This document shows positions 16,518-25,959 of a stretch of DNA of 64,000 nucleotides, piece after piece; position 1 is the stretch's first letter; every line of letters begins with the position of its first letter. The notes below the pieces were generated by a model. The model was not told the DNA's origin. It saw only the letters and a program-made list of their open reading frames with translations, and did not search any database. This stretch comes from Celerinatantimonas sp046054165 (GTDB taxonomy: Bacteria > Pseudomonadota > Gammaproteobacteria > Enterobacterales > Celerinatantimonadaceae). The position numbers and the translations under genes are program-made. The stretch spans positions 124,001 to 188,000 of the forward strand of contig NZ_JBFNXK010000006.1 in NCBI RefSeq assembly GCF_046054165.1, given 5' to 3'.

Positions 16518-17546
16518 CTAACTCCAGCCTTTTTTCACCCGGTATAACACCAGTAAAAAAATTGGTAATCCGAGACATTCCGTCACGACCCCAACCGGGA
16601 TCTCAACAGATGCCAGTGATCGCGATAAGCAATCAGCGATCACTAAAAAACAACCTCCCAGTAAAGTACTGGCAGGTAATAACCGGCTATTCACCGGTCC
16701 AAACAACAATCGCGCCACATGGGGTGCTAGTAATCCAATCCAACCGATCATCCCAGCAATAGAGACTGACATAGCCGAAGCCAGCGTTGCCAGCGCAATA
16801 ATCAAATAACGCAGTGGCACGACCGGCACGCCCAGCGACTGCGCCTCCGCATCCCCCATCGACATGATGTCCATCACACGTCCCAGAAACCATAAAATGA
16901 CCGTTGTGATCCCAATCGGAATCGCAATCATCAGGTTCTGTGACAACGTACTCATACTCAAACTTCCCATCAGCCAATAGACAATATTGGGTAGTTGATC
17001 CTGAGGATCCGCGAGATATTTAACCATTGAGAGCATCGCACTAAATAATGCTGAGCTAATCATGCCGCCTAAAATCAGCATCACCAACGAGCCGGTGCCG
17101 AATAACTGCCCAATCCCCACCCCAACAAAAACGGCCAGAATACCGAAACCAAAGGCCCACACTTCCAACATTTGCTGCGATTGATGAAGGAGCATACCTA
17201 ACGCCGCGCCAAAGGCTGCACCGGATAGCACCCCCAAAATGCCCGGAGACACCAAAGGATTACGGAAGATCGCCTGGAACGCGGAACCGGCAGTCGACAG
17301 TGCCATCCCGACCAAAACCGCAGCCATCACCCGGGGTAAGCGCACGTGCAATAAAATATCATTGAGCAGTAATAACTTCGGTGCTGGTAATCGATAAACC
17401 CCCAGCTGATGGCCTATAAAATGATAAATATCGAGGGCACTCACCGGATAATTTCCGATCGACAGAGCAAATAAAACCAGAGCCAGCAACAGTACCGCCA
17501 ATAACCCAATACCACTATAAAAACGCCAACATAGAAACCTATCCAT
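16518..17546 (-). CDS. FecCD-type ABC transporter permease
   Basis: 342 residues, nine or ten hydrophobic segments, typical BtuC/FecCD length. Motifs: LPRVMAAVLVGMALSTAGSAFQAIFRNPLVSPGILGVLSGAAFGAALG, GLIGWIGLLAPHVARLLFGP-like and the terminal IPVGVVTECLGLPIFLLVLYR. It moves a metal chelate (ferric siderophore, haem, cobalamin or nickel chelate) across the inner membrane. It overlaps the ATPase gene by 8 bp and is last in the order receptor, binding protein, ATPase, permease. Confidence 0.94.
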   Translation of the reverse strand: MDRFLCWRFYSGIGLLAVLLLALVLFALSIGNYPVSALDIYHFIGHQLGVYRLPAPKLLLLNDILLHVRLPRVMAAVLVGMALSTAGSAFQAIFRNPLVSPGILGVLSGAAFGAALGMLLHQSQQMLEVWAFGFGILAVFVGVGIGQLFGTGSLVMLILGGMISSALFSAMLSMVKYLADPQDQLPNIVYWLMGSLSMSTLSQNLMIAIPIGITTVILWFLGRVMDIMSMGDAEAQSLGVPVVPLRYLIIALATLASAMSVSIAGMIGWIGLLAPHVARLLFGPVNSRLLPASTLLGGCFLVIADCLSRSLASVEIPVGVVTECLGLPIFLLVLYRVKKGWS

Positions 17547-18345
17547 ACTGGCACTCCATCGCGGGAGCCGTCACCAACCTCAATTCGTTTAAACTCAAGT
17601 CATACAAAGTAGCGAGCTGACGCTCACTGAGCACTTGGCTCGGATGTCCCTGGCACAATACCTCCCCCTGCTTCATCAATACCACCCGATCCGCAACCAC
17701 TTGAGCATGCTGTGGGTGATGGGTCGTCATCACTACCGAATACCCTTGCAAAGAAAGCTCTTTCAGCTGACTGAGTAATCGCGCCTGATGACCAAAATCC
17801 AATGCAGATGCGGGCTCATCCAGTATCAGCAAACTTGCTCCTTGCAAAATAGCTCGGCATAACAGCACCATTTGCCGCTCTCCGCCTGAAATTTCGGTGT
17901 AAGGCCGATTTGCCAGATGCTCAATATGAAATCGCTCCAGCAAAGCTTCGATCTGTTGCCGCTGTTCACTAGATGAGTGCCCAAACAGTCCATTTTGACT
18001 AAACTGCCCCATGGCAACGACTTCCCGAACCCGATAAGGGAATGGACAGACATGATGCTGTGGCACATAAGCCATCAATTTCGAAAGTGCTTTACGCGAA
18101 TAATCCGCTAATGGCTTACCGCACAGCCAGACTTGCCCTTGCTGCGGCTTCGCTAATCCAAGCAGCAGTTGTAACAACGTGCTTTTACCACACCCATTGG
18201 CCCCCAATAGGGCCAAGATCTCTCCCCGTTTTAGAGACACACTCACCCCTTTTAACACCGGATGCGCTCCATATCCGAAAACGACCTGTCGGGCCGACAA
18301 CATTTCTTCCGGAGCCGCTTTTGCCAATATCGAGATAGCCATCAT
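17539..18345 (-). CDS. FecE-type ABC transporter ATP-binding protein
   Basis: 268 residues. Walker A LLGANGCGKSTLLQLLLGL, Q-loop MAYVPQHH, signature EISGGERQMVLLCRAILQ, Walker B LLILDEPASALD and switch MTTHHPQHA. It powers the adjacent FecCD permease. It lies 8 bp downstream of the binding-protein gene and overlaps the permease gene, so the subunits are translationally linked. Confidence 0.94.
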   Translation of the reverse strand: MMAISILAKAAPEEMLSARQVVFGYGAHPVLKGVSVSLKRGEILALLGANGCGKSTLLQLLLGLAKPQQGQVWLCGKPLADYSRKALSKLMAYVPQHHVCPFPYRVREVVAMGQFSQNGLFGHSSSEQRQQIEALLERFHIEHLANRPYTEISGGERQMVLLCRAILQGASLLILDEPASALDFGHQARLLSQLKELSLQGYSVVMTTHHPQHAQVVADRVVLMKQGEVLCQGHPSQVLSERQLATLYDLSLNELRLVTAPAMECQYG

Positions 18346-18353
18346 TCACTTCC

Positions 18354-19439
18354 TCACCCTTTCGGATGTAAAAATTCCCGGATCTCAATATCGCTAAAGC
18401 GGGTTCCATAAAAACGCTGATAAAAATCCGCTGTTTGTTTAGTCATATCAATATCGGAAAACCGATCCGGATACAGCACCTTAGCCAACCATAGAAATTG
18501 CAAAGCTTCTTCGGATGTTTCCCGACACCACCAAAACAGACCACGAGGATTGGCGTAGACACGGTGCTGTTGCACCGCCCGAATCAAATGCCATTTAGGC
18601 GCAATGGCGATTTTCCGGGCATCATTGGATCGCATGGCAATAATCACATCTGGATCCGCAGCCATGATCGATTCCAAATCGACATTAGCACTGCCATAAT
18701 GCGCCGGCCCAAGATGCCACTGTTCTGCTACATTGATCCCTCCCGCGAGATCGATCCAATCCTGATTCAGCGACGGGCGTCCGGAAGTCAGTCGCGCCAT
18801 TCCCGAGGCGATATAAACATGCTTACGCAGACGAACATCCAAACCTTTTAATCGTTCAGCAACCAACTGTCGATTATGCTCAAAGTAGCGTTGATAAGCT
18901 TGAGCCTTCACTATCGCATCCCCACCAAGGAGTTCTCCGGTAATACCGACTCGTTCAACCAACTTCTGTATTGAATTGGCATGAAATCCAGCGACGGCAA
19001 TGCCCGCCCGTTCTAGCTGCCGCTGTTTTTCTGCCGGAAAACCTTCCGAAACAAATAAAATATCCGGATGCAGAGCAATTAAGCCTTCTACATTCACATC
19101 GGCCGAATGCCCTAACGTCGCTAGTGCCGCATCTTTTATCGAGGGAACAATTTGCCGAAAAGCTTTCATCTGCTGCGCATAACGGGTCGTCGCCACAATT
19201 TTGGAACCCGCGCCTAACATCACCAATACTGAATTTTGAGCTTCCCAGGCACTGGCCACCCGCTGAATATGCTCAGGAACGGACACCTGGATCCCATCAT
19301 AACGAACCACTCGCCGTGGAGCGTCCGAGGTGGTGGCCGGAAAAGATGAACGCAACTGTGCCTGCGCATTTCCCAGCACCAGCGATAATACGAACAAAAG
19401 CCAATATCGATGGCTTTTGAAATTTAGAATCCATTTCAT
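18354..19439 (-). CDS. Periplasmic metal-chelate-binding protein (FecB/TroA fold)
   Basis: 361 residues with a signal peptide ending near GNAQAQ. The middle has the class-III binding fold: QRVASAWEAQNSVLVMLGAGSKIVATT and NVEGLIALHPDILFVSEGFPAEK. The C-terminus reads NPRGLFWWCRETSEEALQFLWLAKVLYPDRFSDIDM. That C-terminal block (GALQPLWLAK-like) is seen in binding proteins of epsilonproteobacterial and archaeal iron or nickel importers rather than classical FecB/FhuD. Ligand could be a ferric or nickel chelate. Lies 53 bp downstream of the TonB receptor gene. Confidence 0.88.
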   Translation of the reverse strand: MKWILNFKSHRYWLLFVLSLVLGNAQAQLRSSFPATTSDAPRRVVRYDGIQVSVPEHIQRVASAWEAQNSVLVMLGAGSKIVATTRYAQQMKAFRQIVPSIKDAALATLGHSADVNVEGLIALHPDILFVSEGFPAEKQRQLERAGIAVAGFHANSIQKLVERVGITGELLGGDAIVKAQAYQRYFEHNRQLVAERLKGLDVRLRKHVYIASGMARLTSGRPSLNQDWIDLAGGINVAEQWHLGPAHYGSANVDLESIMAADPDVIIAMRSNDARKIAIAPKWHLIRAVQQHRVYANPRGLFWWCRETSEEALQFLWLAKVLYPDRFSDIDMTKQTADFYQRFYGTRFSDIEIREFLHPKG

Positions 19440-19492
19440 ATTCTTCTCCAGCCCCTAACGGCAGAAGAAACTGCCGTTAGGGGGTCTATGCG

Positions 19493-21652
19493 CTAAAACT
19501 CAATCGTTCCACTTAACCGCAGCTGCCGGGGTTCCCCCAGAAAAGCGGTATTAGTCGCAGACGATCCATATTCATTACGCGGGAAAAATGCAGCCCAATA
19601 TTTACGATCGAATAAATTGGTCGCATTCAAACGGACCGTGAGTTTCTTGCCATAAATTTTATTGGTGACGTATTTAGCCCCTAAATCTAAGGTGGTATAA
19701 CTGCCGGCCCAAACTTCGTTAGTCGCATCGGCGGCACGTTTGCTGACATAATGCACATTGGTATTTACAGAGAATCCAGGCAGTGCCATAAATTTATAAT
19801 TGGCCAGAACATTCGCCTGATAACGCGGGATACCTACGACACGTTTATTCGATACATTGTGTCTATATCCGTCTTTTAAAGTGGCATCAAGGTAGGTCAC
19901 ACCGCCCATCACATCAAGTTGTGAAGTTACAGCACCCTGCACATTCAGCTCGGCCCCGTTATTGCGCTGTTTCCCTTGTTCGCGATAGTAATGATCCTCC
20001 CCGGTAAAGGCCATTGGCCGGGTGATATGGAACACCGCGAAACGCGTGAAAACGCCACCGAGCTGGGCTTTTACACCGATTTCAGTCTGGCGACTACGCA
20101 CCGGTGATAGACTTGTGCCCGAATTTAACGCTGTATCCGGAGCCGTACCGCCCTGCTCCAAGGTATCGCCATGAGCGATGTAAGTCGTCACATTCGATAT
20201 CGGTTTATACATGAATGCGACGTTTGAGCTAAAACCATTGTCGACATAATGCCCGGTATGCGCTCCCCCAGCGTTATATCCTTCGGATGAAAAGTAGTTA
20301 TAACTGCCCATCAACAACGTTGAAAAATAACGGTTCCAGGTAATGGTATCGCCTAAGATCCCGGCCTGAGCTCGGTTGTGGCTCGCCAAATACAGGGGAA
20401 GGCTGCCATTTCCGGCAACTTCTGAATAACTCTGAGGATGATCAATCGGGGAGGAGCCCAGACCGACATAACTACGGCCCCCCGCCGCATTGTAGACATT
20501 CCAAATATAACCGGATGTTCCCGCGACTACATCATGCTGAATATCGCCGGTATAGAATGTTCCATTGACTCGCGCCACATTACTGGTAATTGAAAAGTGA
20601 ACCGTCGTCGCGCCATTCACGTTGAAACTGGTATCCATTGTGGTGCCATCATTATTGAAGGTATTCCCGACACTACGCATGGTCCGCCGAGCGATCTGAT
20701 GGAGGATCCCTGCGGTCAAGTTCCAGTTTTTACCAAACTGCTGCTTCAGCTTGGCACTTTCCATGGTGGTTTCCAGCGAGTTTCCGGCCCAGCTCTGACC
20801 ATAACCTTTTTTCCCGGCATCCAGAGCATGGGGTAATCCCGAAGTAGGGCTATAACTAAATCCACCGGGGAAACCCATCCGAATAAACCGATAATAACTC
20901 CCATTCAGCTCCAAGGTCGTACTATCGGTTAAGTGCAAATCAATCGCACCACCGAACAATTTGCGATTCACCCAAGAATCAGACACATAACCTTCACCCT
21001 GTTCCTTGAGGACATTAAACCGATATCCCGCATATTTGATCGGTGTTCCACCGACATCCACATGCAGCAATCGGGTGCCATCACCGGTCACACTCGCCCG
21101 TACCGAATTAAAATAATTTTTAGTAGGCCGTTTGAGTTCTAAATTGAAATCCCCAGCCGGAGAAGCCGGACCATACAAGGCTCCGGTCAAGCTATGGATC
21201 ACTTCCACACGTTGATAGAGCTCGATGGGTTGCGCTGTGGTAGCGACGGCATTCATGCCATCGATATGAAAATTGTCTACGACACTACCTTCCATACCAC
21301 GGCTTTGGGGCCGTCCGACATCCATCCCGCCTCGCGCTTCTATCTGCGTGGATGGATCATATTGCAGCGCTTCACCGAGACTACTGACCTGACGATCATT
21401 GAGTAACTCTTGATTTAAAACCGTCGTTGAAAAAGGCATATCTTGCAGCGATTGCGAGCCTAATGGACCAAAAGTTGCACTTTTAGGCTGATAGGCACTC
21501 TCCTGAGTCTGCTGCCCCTCGACCACCATTTCGGGCATTGAAGAAACTGATGATGAATCTGAAACATCCGCTGCATGTACTGCTGGACTACAAAGCGTTC
21601 CTAAACCAACAACACCCGCTACGATCGGGAAATAAGCACTATACTTATCCAT
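19493..21652 (-). CDS. TonB-dependent outer-membrane receptor
   Basis: 719 residues from MDKYSAYFP (GGTGG 8 bases before; a longer frame starts at 21715). Signal peptide ends near AVHAAD. A TonB box-like PEMVVEGQ is followed by a plug domain (FSTTVLNQELLNDRQVSSLGEALQYDPSTQIEARGG, RGMEGSVVDNFHIDGMN, VEVIHSLTGALYGPASPAGDFNLELKRPT). Then a 22-strand barrel ends in the outer-membrane sorting sequence RQLRLSGTIEF. The FhuE/FecA-like plug suggests a siderophore-type metal chelate. It heads the receptor-FecBDE operon. Confidence 0.92.
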   Translation of the reverse strand: MDKYSAYFPIVAGVVGLGTLCSPAVHAADVSDSSSVSSMPEMVVEGQQTQESAYQPKSATFGPLGSQSLQDMPFSTTVLNQELLNDRQVSSLGEALQYDPSTQIEARGGMDVGRPQSRGMEGSVVDNFHIDGMNAVATTAQPIELYQRVEVIHSLTGALYGPASPAGDFNLELKRPTKNYFNSVRASVTGDGTRLLHVDVGGTPIKYAGYRFNVLKEQGEGYVSDSWVNRKLFGGAIDLHLTDSTTLELNGSYYRFIRMGFPGGFSYSPTSGLPHALDAGKKGYGQSWAGNSLETTMESAKLKQQFGKNWNLTAGILHQIARRTMRSVGNTFNNDGTTMDTSFNVNGATTVHFSITSNVARVNGTFYTGDIQHDVVAGTSGYIWNVYNAAGGRSYVGLGSSPIDHPQSYSEVAGNGSLPLYLASHNRAQAGILGDTITWNRYFSTLLMGSYNYFSSEGYNAGGAHTGHYVDNGFSSNVAFMYKPISNVTTYIAHGDTLEQGGTAPDTALNSGTSLSPVRSRQTEIGVKAQLGGVFTRFAVFHITRPMAFTGEDHYYREQGKQRNNGAELNVQGAVTSQLDVMGGVTYLDATLKDGYRHNVSNKRVVGIPRYQANVLANYKFMALPGFSVNTNVHYVSKRAADATNEVWAGSYTTLDLGAKYVTNKIYGKKLTVRLNATNLFDRKYWAAFFPRNEYGSSATNTAFLGEPRQLRLSGTIEF

Positions 21653-22091
21653 GTAAATACCACCATTTGAAAAGAATATCTTCTGAGATCTTCTAAACGA
21701 ATCAAAAATGCGCAAAACTGATAAAAGGATTGCATCTCAGAGAGATCGTTGAACAGAGAACTTTGTTGAAGTAGAGAAGTACAGTCAGTCGATGCGCATC
21801 ACAATCCATAGACACACAGCCAATCACTCATAGCACAATTATAATTTTTCGTTGTATATTTTTTTATATAGCGATCTATCTCACGATTCAAAAAATCTGT
21901 CAAAGAAATTATGACAAGTTTATTACGGAATTTATCAGTTAATGATTTTGATCAATCATTACCATTGATTGCCGAAGATTTAACAAACAGAGCTTGGACA
22001 CAGAAGTCCCCATCCATAACGCTCCTTTTTCAATTACAACCTAGCTATGATGCGTTAACATAGTCCACTTTAAGCCCGTGGTCGTTCTGCT
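21653..22091. other. Divergent regulatory region, TonB receptor / DMT exporter
   Basis: 439 bp without a gene. The centre (about 21840-21960) is AT-rich and includes the gapped palindrome at 21940-21961. I looked for a 19-bp Fur box and a NikR site and saw neither in clear form. Confidence 0.5.
21940..21961. promoter_or_regulatory. Gapped palindrome, possible operator
   Basis: Perfect 8-bp arms taatgatt and aatcatta around a six-base spacer ttgatc. It lies 131 bp before the DMT gene and 288 bp before the TonB receptor gene. The spacing does not fit Fur (9-1-9) or NikR. The binding protein is unknown; the local PadR regulator is one candidate. Confidence 0.45.
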
Positions 22092-23054
22092 ATGCCGCAT
22101 TTAACCACTACATCTGAGGCTGAAATCTCAGTCTACAGCCGATTCACTTATCCAGCCGTTCGCATCATCCTAGGCCTTGTTGCCACGTTGCTTTGGGGCA
22201 GCGCGTTTCCAATGGTCAAAATGGGTTATCAAGCATTAGCCATTGATCACAGCCAAACCTTCCGGGAACTGTTGTTTGCGGGTTACCGATTTAGCTGTGC
22301 TGGGGCTTTCTTACTGATTTTAAGCACGATCTGGCAACGCCAGACTTGGCATTTTAGTCGTGATAAACTCATCCGGATTATTAAAGTCGGTAGCTTTCAA
22401 ACACTACTACAATATATTTTTTTCTACCTCGGACTCGCGCTGACCACTGGAATTTCCAGTGCTATTGTTTCCAGCTCATCTACTTTTTTTCAGCTGATTA
22501 TTGCCCACTTTTTATTCAGTGATGATCGCTTAAATCGACGAACAATAGGCAGTGCCCTCATCGGGTTTTGTGGGATCGCCTTTTATCACGTCATGGCTCA
22601 TGGCTGGAGATTACATTTAGGAACGGGTGAGGCGTTGATGCTCATCGCCATGTTTTTTGGCGCCTATGGGAATATCTTAAGTAAACGCAATATCAGTACC
22701 CACTTGCCCGTACTCATGCTAACCGCGTGGCAGATGTTCTTGGGAGGGATTTGTCTTATCACCATAGGTGCCAGTCAGGTCGGTTTAGCGCCTTTTCAAT
22801 GGAGCGTATCAGCCACGCTTATTTTTATCTATTTAAGCGCCATTTCCGCATTTGCTTTTCTCATCTGGAATACCCTGATGGCTCATAATCAGGTTGGGGA
22901 GATTTCGATCTTTCTATTTCTAATTCCGATCTTCGGTGTAACGCTCTCAGCTTTGGTACTGCACGAGCCGTTGCATAACTACGTGCTCATTGCATTGGCA
23001 CTGGTGGTCATCGGCATTATTCTGGCCAACCGCTCAGAGAAAACAAAGGGATAG
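22092..23054 (+). CDS. DMT-superfamily (EamA) transporter
   Basis: 320 residues with ten hydrophobic segments in two EamA repeats. The first begins LGLVATLLWGSAFPMVKMGYQAL; the second includes GEALMLIAMFFGAYGNILSKRNI and ISIFLFLIPIFGVTLSALVLHEPL. Members export amino acids or metabolites; the substrate cannot be read. It stands alone, divergent from the TonB receptor and 256 bp before pehX. Confidence 0.9.
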   Translation: MPHLTTTSEAEISVYSRFTYPAVRIILGLVATLLWGSAFPMVKMGYQALAIDHSQTFRELLFAGYRFSCAGAFLLILSTIWQRQTWHFSRDKLIRIIKVGSFQTLLQYIFFYLGLALTTGISSAIVSSSSTFFQLIIAHFLFSDDRLNRRTIGSALIGFCGIAFYHVMAHGWRLHLGTGEALMLIAMFFGAYGNILSKRNISTHLPVLMLTAWQMFLGGICLITIGASQVGLAPFQWSVSATLIFIYLSAISAFAFLIWNTLMAHNQVGEISIFLFLIPIFGVTLSALVLHEPLHNYVLIALALVVIGIILANRSEKTKG

Positions 23055-23310
23055 AAGCCCTATAATTTCATTCAACAGAACGCTATTCCAATCAATACTT
23101 ATTTTATTTCTCGTCATTTTCGCAATCGATAAGTGCCAACTATGAAATCATTTCACACATTCCCGCCATCATCGAACCGGATCCCCCATCGTTTTAGAAC
23201 CTAAATATCGGGTCATTCCATCAGTCTGTGATCGATAAAACATATATTAAAAGCATTATCCATTAATATTAAAACGGCTTTTTAATTATAATTAATATCA
23301 TGGAATAAAT

Positions 23311-25122
23311 ATGACAACAGAACACCTCTCTACTCATATCAGCTTGATGGCACTTACTCTGGCGGGGCTGTTGCCAGGTGCTGCATTCGCGGCTTTACAA
23401 GCACCAACTCAGGTTGAAATTCCCACATTGAGCGTTGATGACCATAGCGCAGTGATCACCTGGCAAGCGCCTGCTGACATCAGCCAAATTAGTGATTATC
23501 AAGTACTGGAAAATGGCAAAGTCATTGCCACAGCCCAAGCCAATAATCGCCAATTTTCCCCAAGTGCGCCATATATCGAGAATTTTTATACCAAAAATAG
23601 CGATGGATTCGCTCAGAAGATCATTTGGCAAAGCGCCACTTTGACCCATTTAGCACCCAATCAACACTATCAATTCCAAGTACGTACCGTCGGTAAAGAT
23701 GGTTCACTCTCCGCACCCAGCGCCCCCATCGCCGTGAAAACGACGACAACCCCAACCACTATTTCCGTACTCGATTATGGTGCTGTTGGTGATGGACAAA
23801 CACTCAACACCCAATCACTACAAAACGCAATTAACGCCTGTCCCATCCATTGTAAACTGGTGGTTCCCGCCGGAACGTTTGTCACAGGGGCACTCTTTTT
23901 AAAAAGTGACATGACCCTCGATCTGGAAAAAAATGCTGTACTGCTGGGCTCCAGCAATCCAGAAGAATATCCAGACGGCTACAAACTTTACCCCTATTCA
24001 CAAACACTCCGTCCCGCCTCACTGATTAACGCGATAAAACGAGGCGAGCGTGATGCCGGCACCTTTAAAAATATCCGAATCGTCGGTCAGGGGGTCATTG
24101 ACGGGAACGGCTGGAAGCAAACCACTGACAGCTACAGCGATACGCTCGGCCAACATCAGCCCCACTATCTTGCCAGTAATAATACTCGCTATGCCCAAGA
24201 TGGCATTCTAGCGAAAAATCAGGTCGATCGCGCTGTAGCTAGCGGTAAGACGCTTCATCTCTCTTACGGCCAAATGCGCTCCAGTCTGATCACACTGCGC
24301 GGTGTAGAAAATCTCTACATCAGCGGAGTCACCATTCGTAACCCGGCCTATCATGGCCTAATGGTGCTCACCAGTAAAAACGTCGCCATCAATGGCATTA
24401 AAGCGCAAACATTCGATGCCAATAATGGTGATGGCGTCGAATTAGGCAACACTCAGCAAGCGATGGTGTTTAACAGCTATTTTGATACCGGGGATGACAG
24501 CATCAACTTTGCCGCTGGTACCGGCGCGCTGGCTAAAAAAGAACCTCGCGTCGAACATGTACGTTTATTTAATAACTTTTTCCACCATGGTCACGGTGCC
24601 GTTGTGATGGGGAGTCATACCGGTGCTGGGATGCATGATATTGTGGCTGAAAATAGTGTCGCTGACGGTTCAGATATTGGCCTTCGCATTAAAAGCAGCA
24701 CCATTATCGGCGGCTCAGTCGACAATGTCGTGTTTCGGAATATCGCCCTAAAAAACATTGCCAAAAATGCCCTGATCGTTACCTTAAAATACAGCGATCC
24801 CAATGCCTCGATCGACTACCCGGTTGCCACCGACAAAGTTGCAATTCACGACATCAACATGAGTGATGTCAGTGTCGATACCATTACCGGTAGTTCTGCT
24901 TCCATTAATATCAAAGGGGAAAGTCAGCATCAAACCTGGTACAACAACATCAACTTACAAAATATGACATTGCGCAAAGTGCCCGCTACCTATATTGAAG
25001 ATCTAAGTGATAGCCACTTTAATCACATTAGCTTTTCTGCGCTCAAAGGAAGCAACCAACCGTGGCATTTTCACCATGTACAAAATGTCAAAGTTGATGA
25101 TCAACCGGTAAGTGCCGAGTAA
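23311..25122 (+). CDS. pehX: GH28 exo-poly-alpha-galacturonosidase with Fn3 domain
   Basis: 603 residues, the length of Dickeya/Ralstonia PehX. Signal peptide to about residue 28 (LLPGAAFA). Residues about 33-145 are a fibronectin type III domain (QVEIPTLSVDDHSAVITWQAP, QHYQFQVRTVGKDGSLSAPS). The right-handed beta-helix GH28 domain then starts ISVLDYGAVGDGQTLNTQSLQNAINAC. Catalytic-site motifs: NGDG at 372-375, D395-D396, H428-G429 and R459-I-K461, matching the family NTDG/DD/GHG/RIK. It cleaves digalacturonate from pectate chain ends after export. No other pectin genes flank it, and it converges with the ugp operon with 3 bp between stops. Confidence 0.93.
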   Translation: MTTEHLSTHISLMALTLAGLLPGAAFAALQAPTQVEIPTLSVDDHSAVITWQAPADISQISDYQVLENGKVIATAQANNRQFSPSAPYIENFYTKNSDGFAQKIIWQSATLTHLAPNQHYQFQVRTVGKDGSLSAPSAPIAVKTTTTPTTISVLDYGAVGDGQTLNTQSLQNAINACPIHCKLVVPAGTFVTGALFLKSDMTLDLEKNAVLLGSSNPEEYPDGYKLYPYSQTLRPASLINAIKRGERDAGTFKNIRIVGQGVIDGNGWKQTTDSYSDTLGQHQPHYLASNNTRYAQDGILAKNQVDRAVASGKTLHLSYGQMRSSLITLRGVENLYISGVTIRNPAYHGLMVLTSKNVAINGIKAQTFDANNGDGVELGNTQQAMVFNSYFDTGDDSINFAAGTGALAKKEPRVEHVRLFNNFFHHGHGAVVMGSHTGAGMHDIVAENSVADGSDIGLRIKSSTIIGGSVDNVVFRNIALKNIAKNALIVTLKYSDPNASIDYPVATDKVAIHDINMSDVSVDTITGSSASINIKGESQHQTWYNNINLQNMTLRKVPATYIEDLSDSHFNHISFSALKGSNQPWHFHHVQNVKVDDQPVSAE

Positions 25123-25125
25123 GGG

Positions 25126-25959
25126 CTATTTAATCCCGGAAAATCCAAAACTGCGCATAAACTGCTTTTGAAAAAGTAAAAACGCAATCACTAGCGGGGC
25201 ACACACCATCAGTGTCCCCGCACTCACCAACCCCCACTCGCCGCCGGACTCAGCGCCCATGGCAAACGAGACTAAGCCAATCGTCAGCAGCTGTTTGTCT
25301 GGATCGCTCAGTACCATCAGCGGCCACAGATATTCATTCCAGTGATAGGTCACACTCACCACGGCAAATGCCAGCATCGCCGGACGTGCCATTGGCAGCA
25401 GCACATACCAGAGCAATTGCCACCAGTGCGCTCCTTCCATCAATGCCGCATCCTCAAGCTCATTGGGAATATTTAAAAAAGTCTGGCGCATCAAAAACAC
25501 CCCAATCCCGGAAGCAAAATAGGGCAACATGGCGCCGGTAAGCGTATCAAGCAGCCCCAGTGATTGCAGCGTCAGCAGATTCGGAACCATCACCATCACC
25601 GGCATAATCATCATCTGCACTAAAAAGCCATAAAAGAGCAGTGCTCTACCGCGAAACTGATAATAAGCAAACACATACCCCACAATGGTGATCGAGACCA
25701 ACTGCACCAGCAAGGTCCCCAGAGTGAAGATTAACGTGTTCAGATACAGCCGTAACCAGTTGGCACTTTGCCACGCCTCACTAAACTGGTCGAAGATAAT
25801 CGGGCCGTGTGGCCAGATCGAGGCCATTTCCCCACCAAACACCGTTTCCCCAAAAGCCGACTTGAGCATCCACAATAGCGGCGATAACCATACAATCGCC
25901 AAAGCCAGCATAAAAACCGCGATCACCCATAATTTAAGTGGTGCTTTACTGATGTTCAT
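25126..25959 (-). CDS. ugpE: Glycerophosphodiester/sugar ABC transporter permease (UgpE-like)
   Basis: 277 residues, six hydrophobic segments, MalG/UgpE type. EAA loop: NELEDAALMEGAHWWQLLWYVLLPMARPA; end: FLLFQKQFMRSFGFSGIK. Pairs with the UgpA-like permease, which it overlaps by 14 bp. The substrate is inferred from operon membership with a GpdQ-type phosphodiesterase and a UgpB-like binding protein. Last gene of gpdQ-ugpCBAE. Confidence 0.88.
   Translation of the reverse strand: MNISKAPLKLWVIAVFMLALAIVWLSPLLWMLKSAFGETVFGGEMASIWPHGPIIFDQFSEAWQSANWLRLYLNTLIFTLGTLLVQLVSITIVGYVFAYYQFRGRALLFYGFLVQMMIMPVMVMVPNLLTLQSLGLLDTLTGAMLPYFASGIGVFLMRQTFLNIPNELEDAALMEGAHWWQLLWYVLLPMARPAMLAFAVVSVTYHWNEYLWPLMVLSDPDKQLLTIGLVSFAMGAESGGEWGLVSAGTLMVCAPLVIAFLLFQKQFMRSFGFSGIK

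Noticed and set aside
21653..22091. Fur box before the TonB receptor
   Set aside because: AT-rich words similar to parts of the Fur consensus occur, but no 19-bp match with correct symmetry was found.
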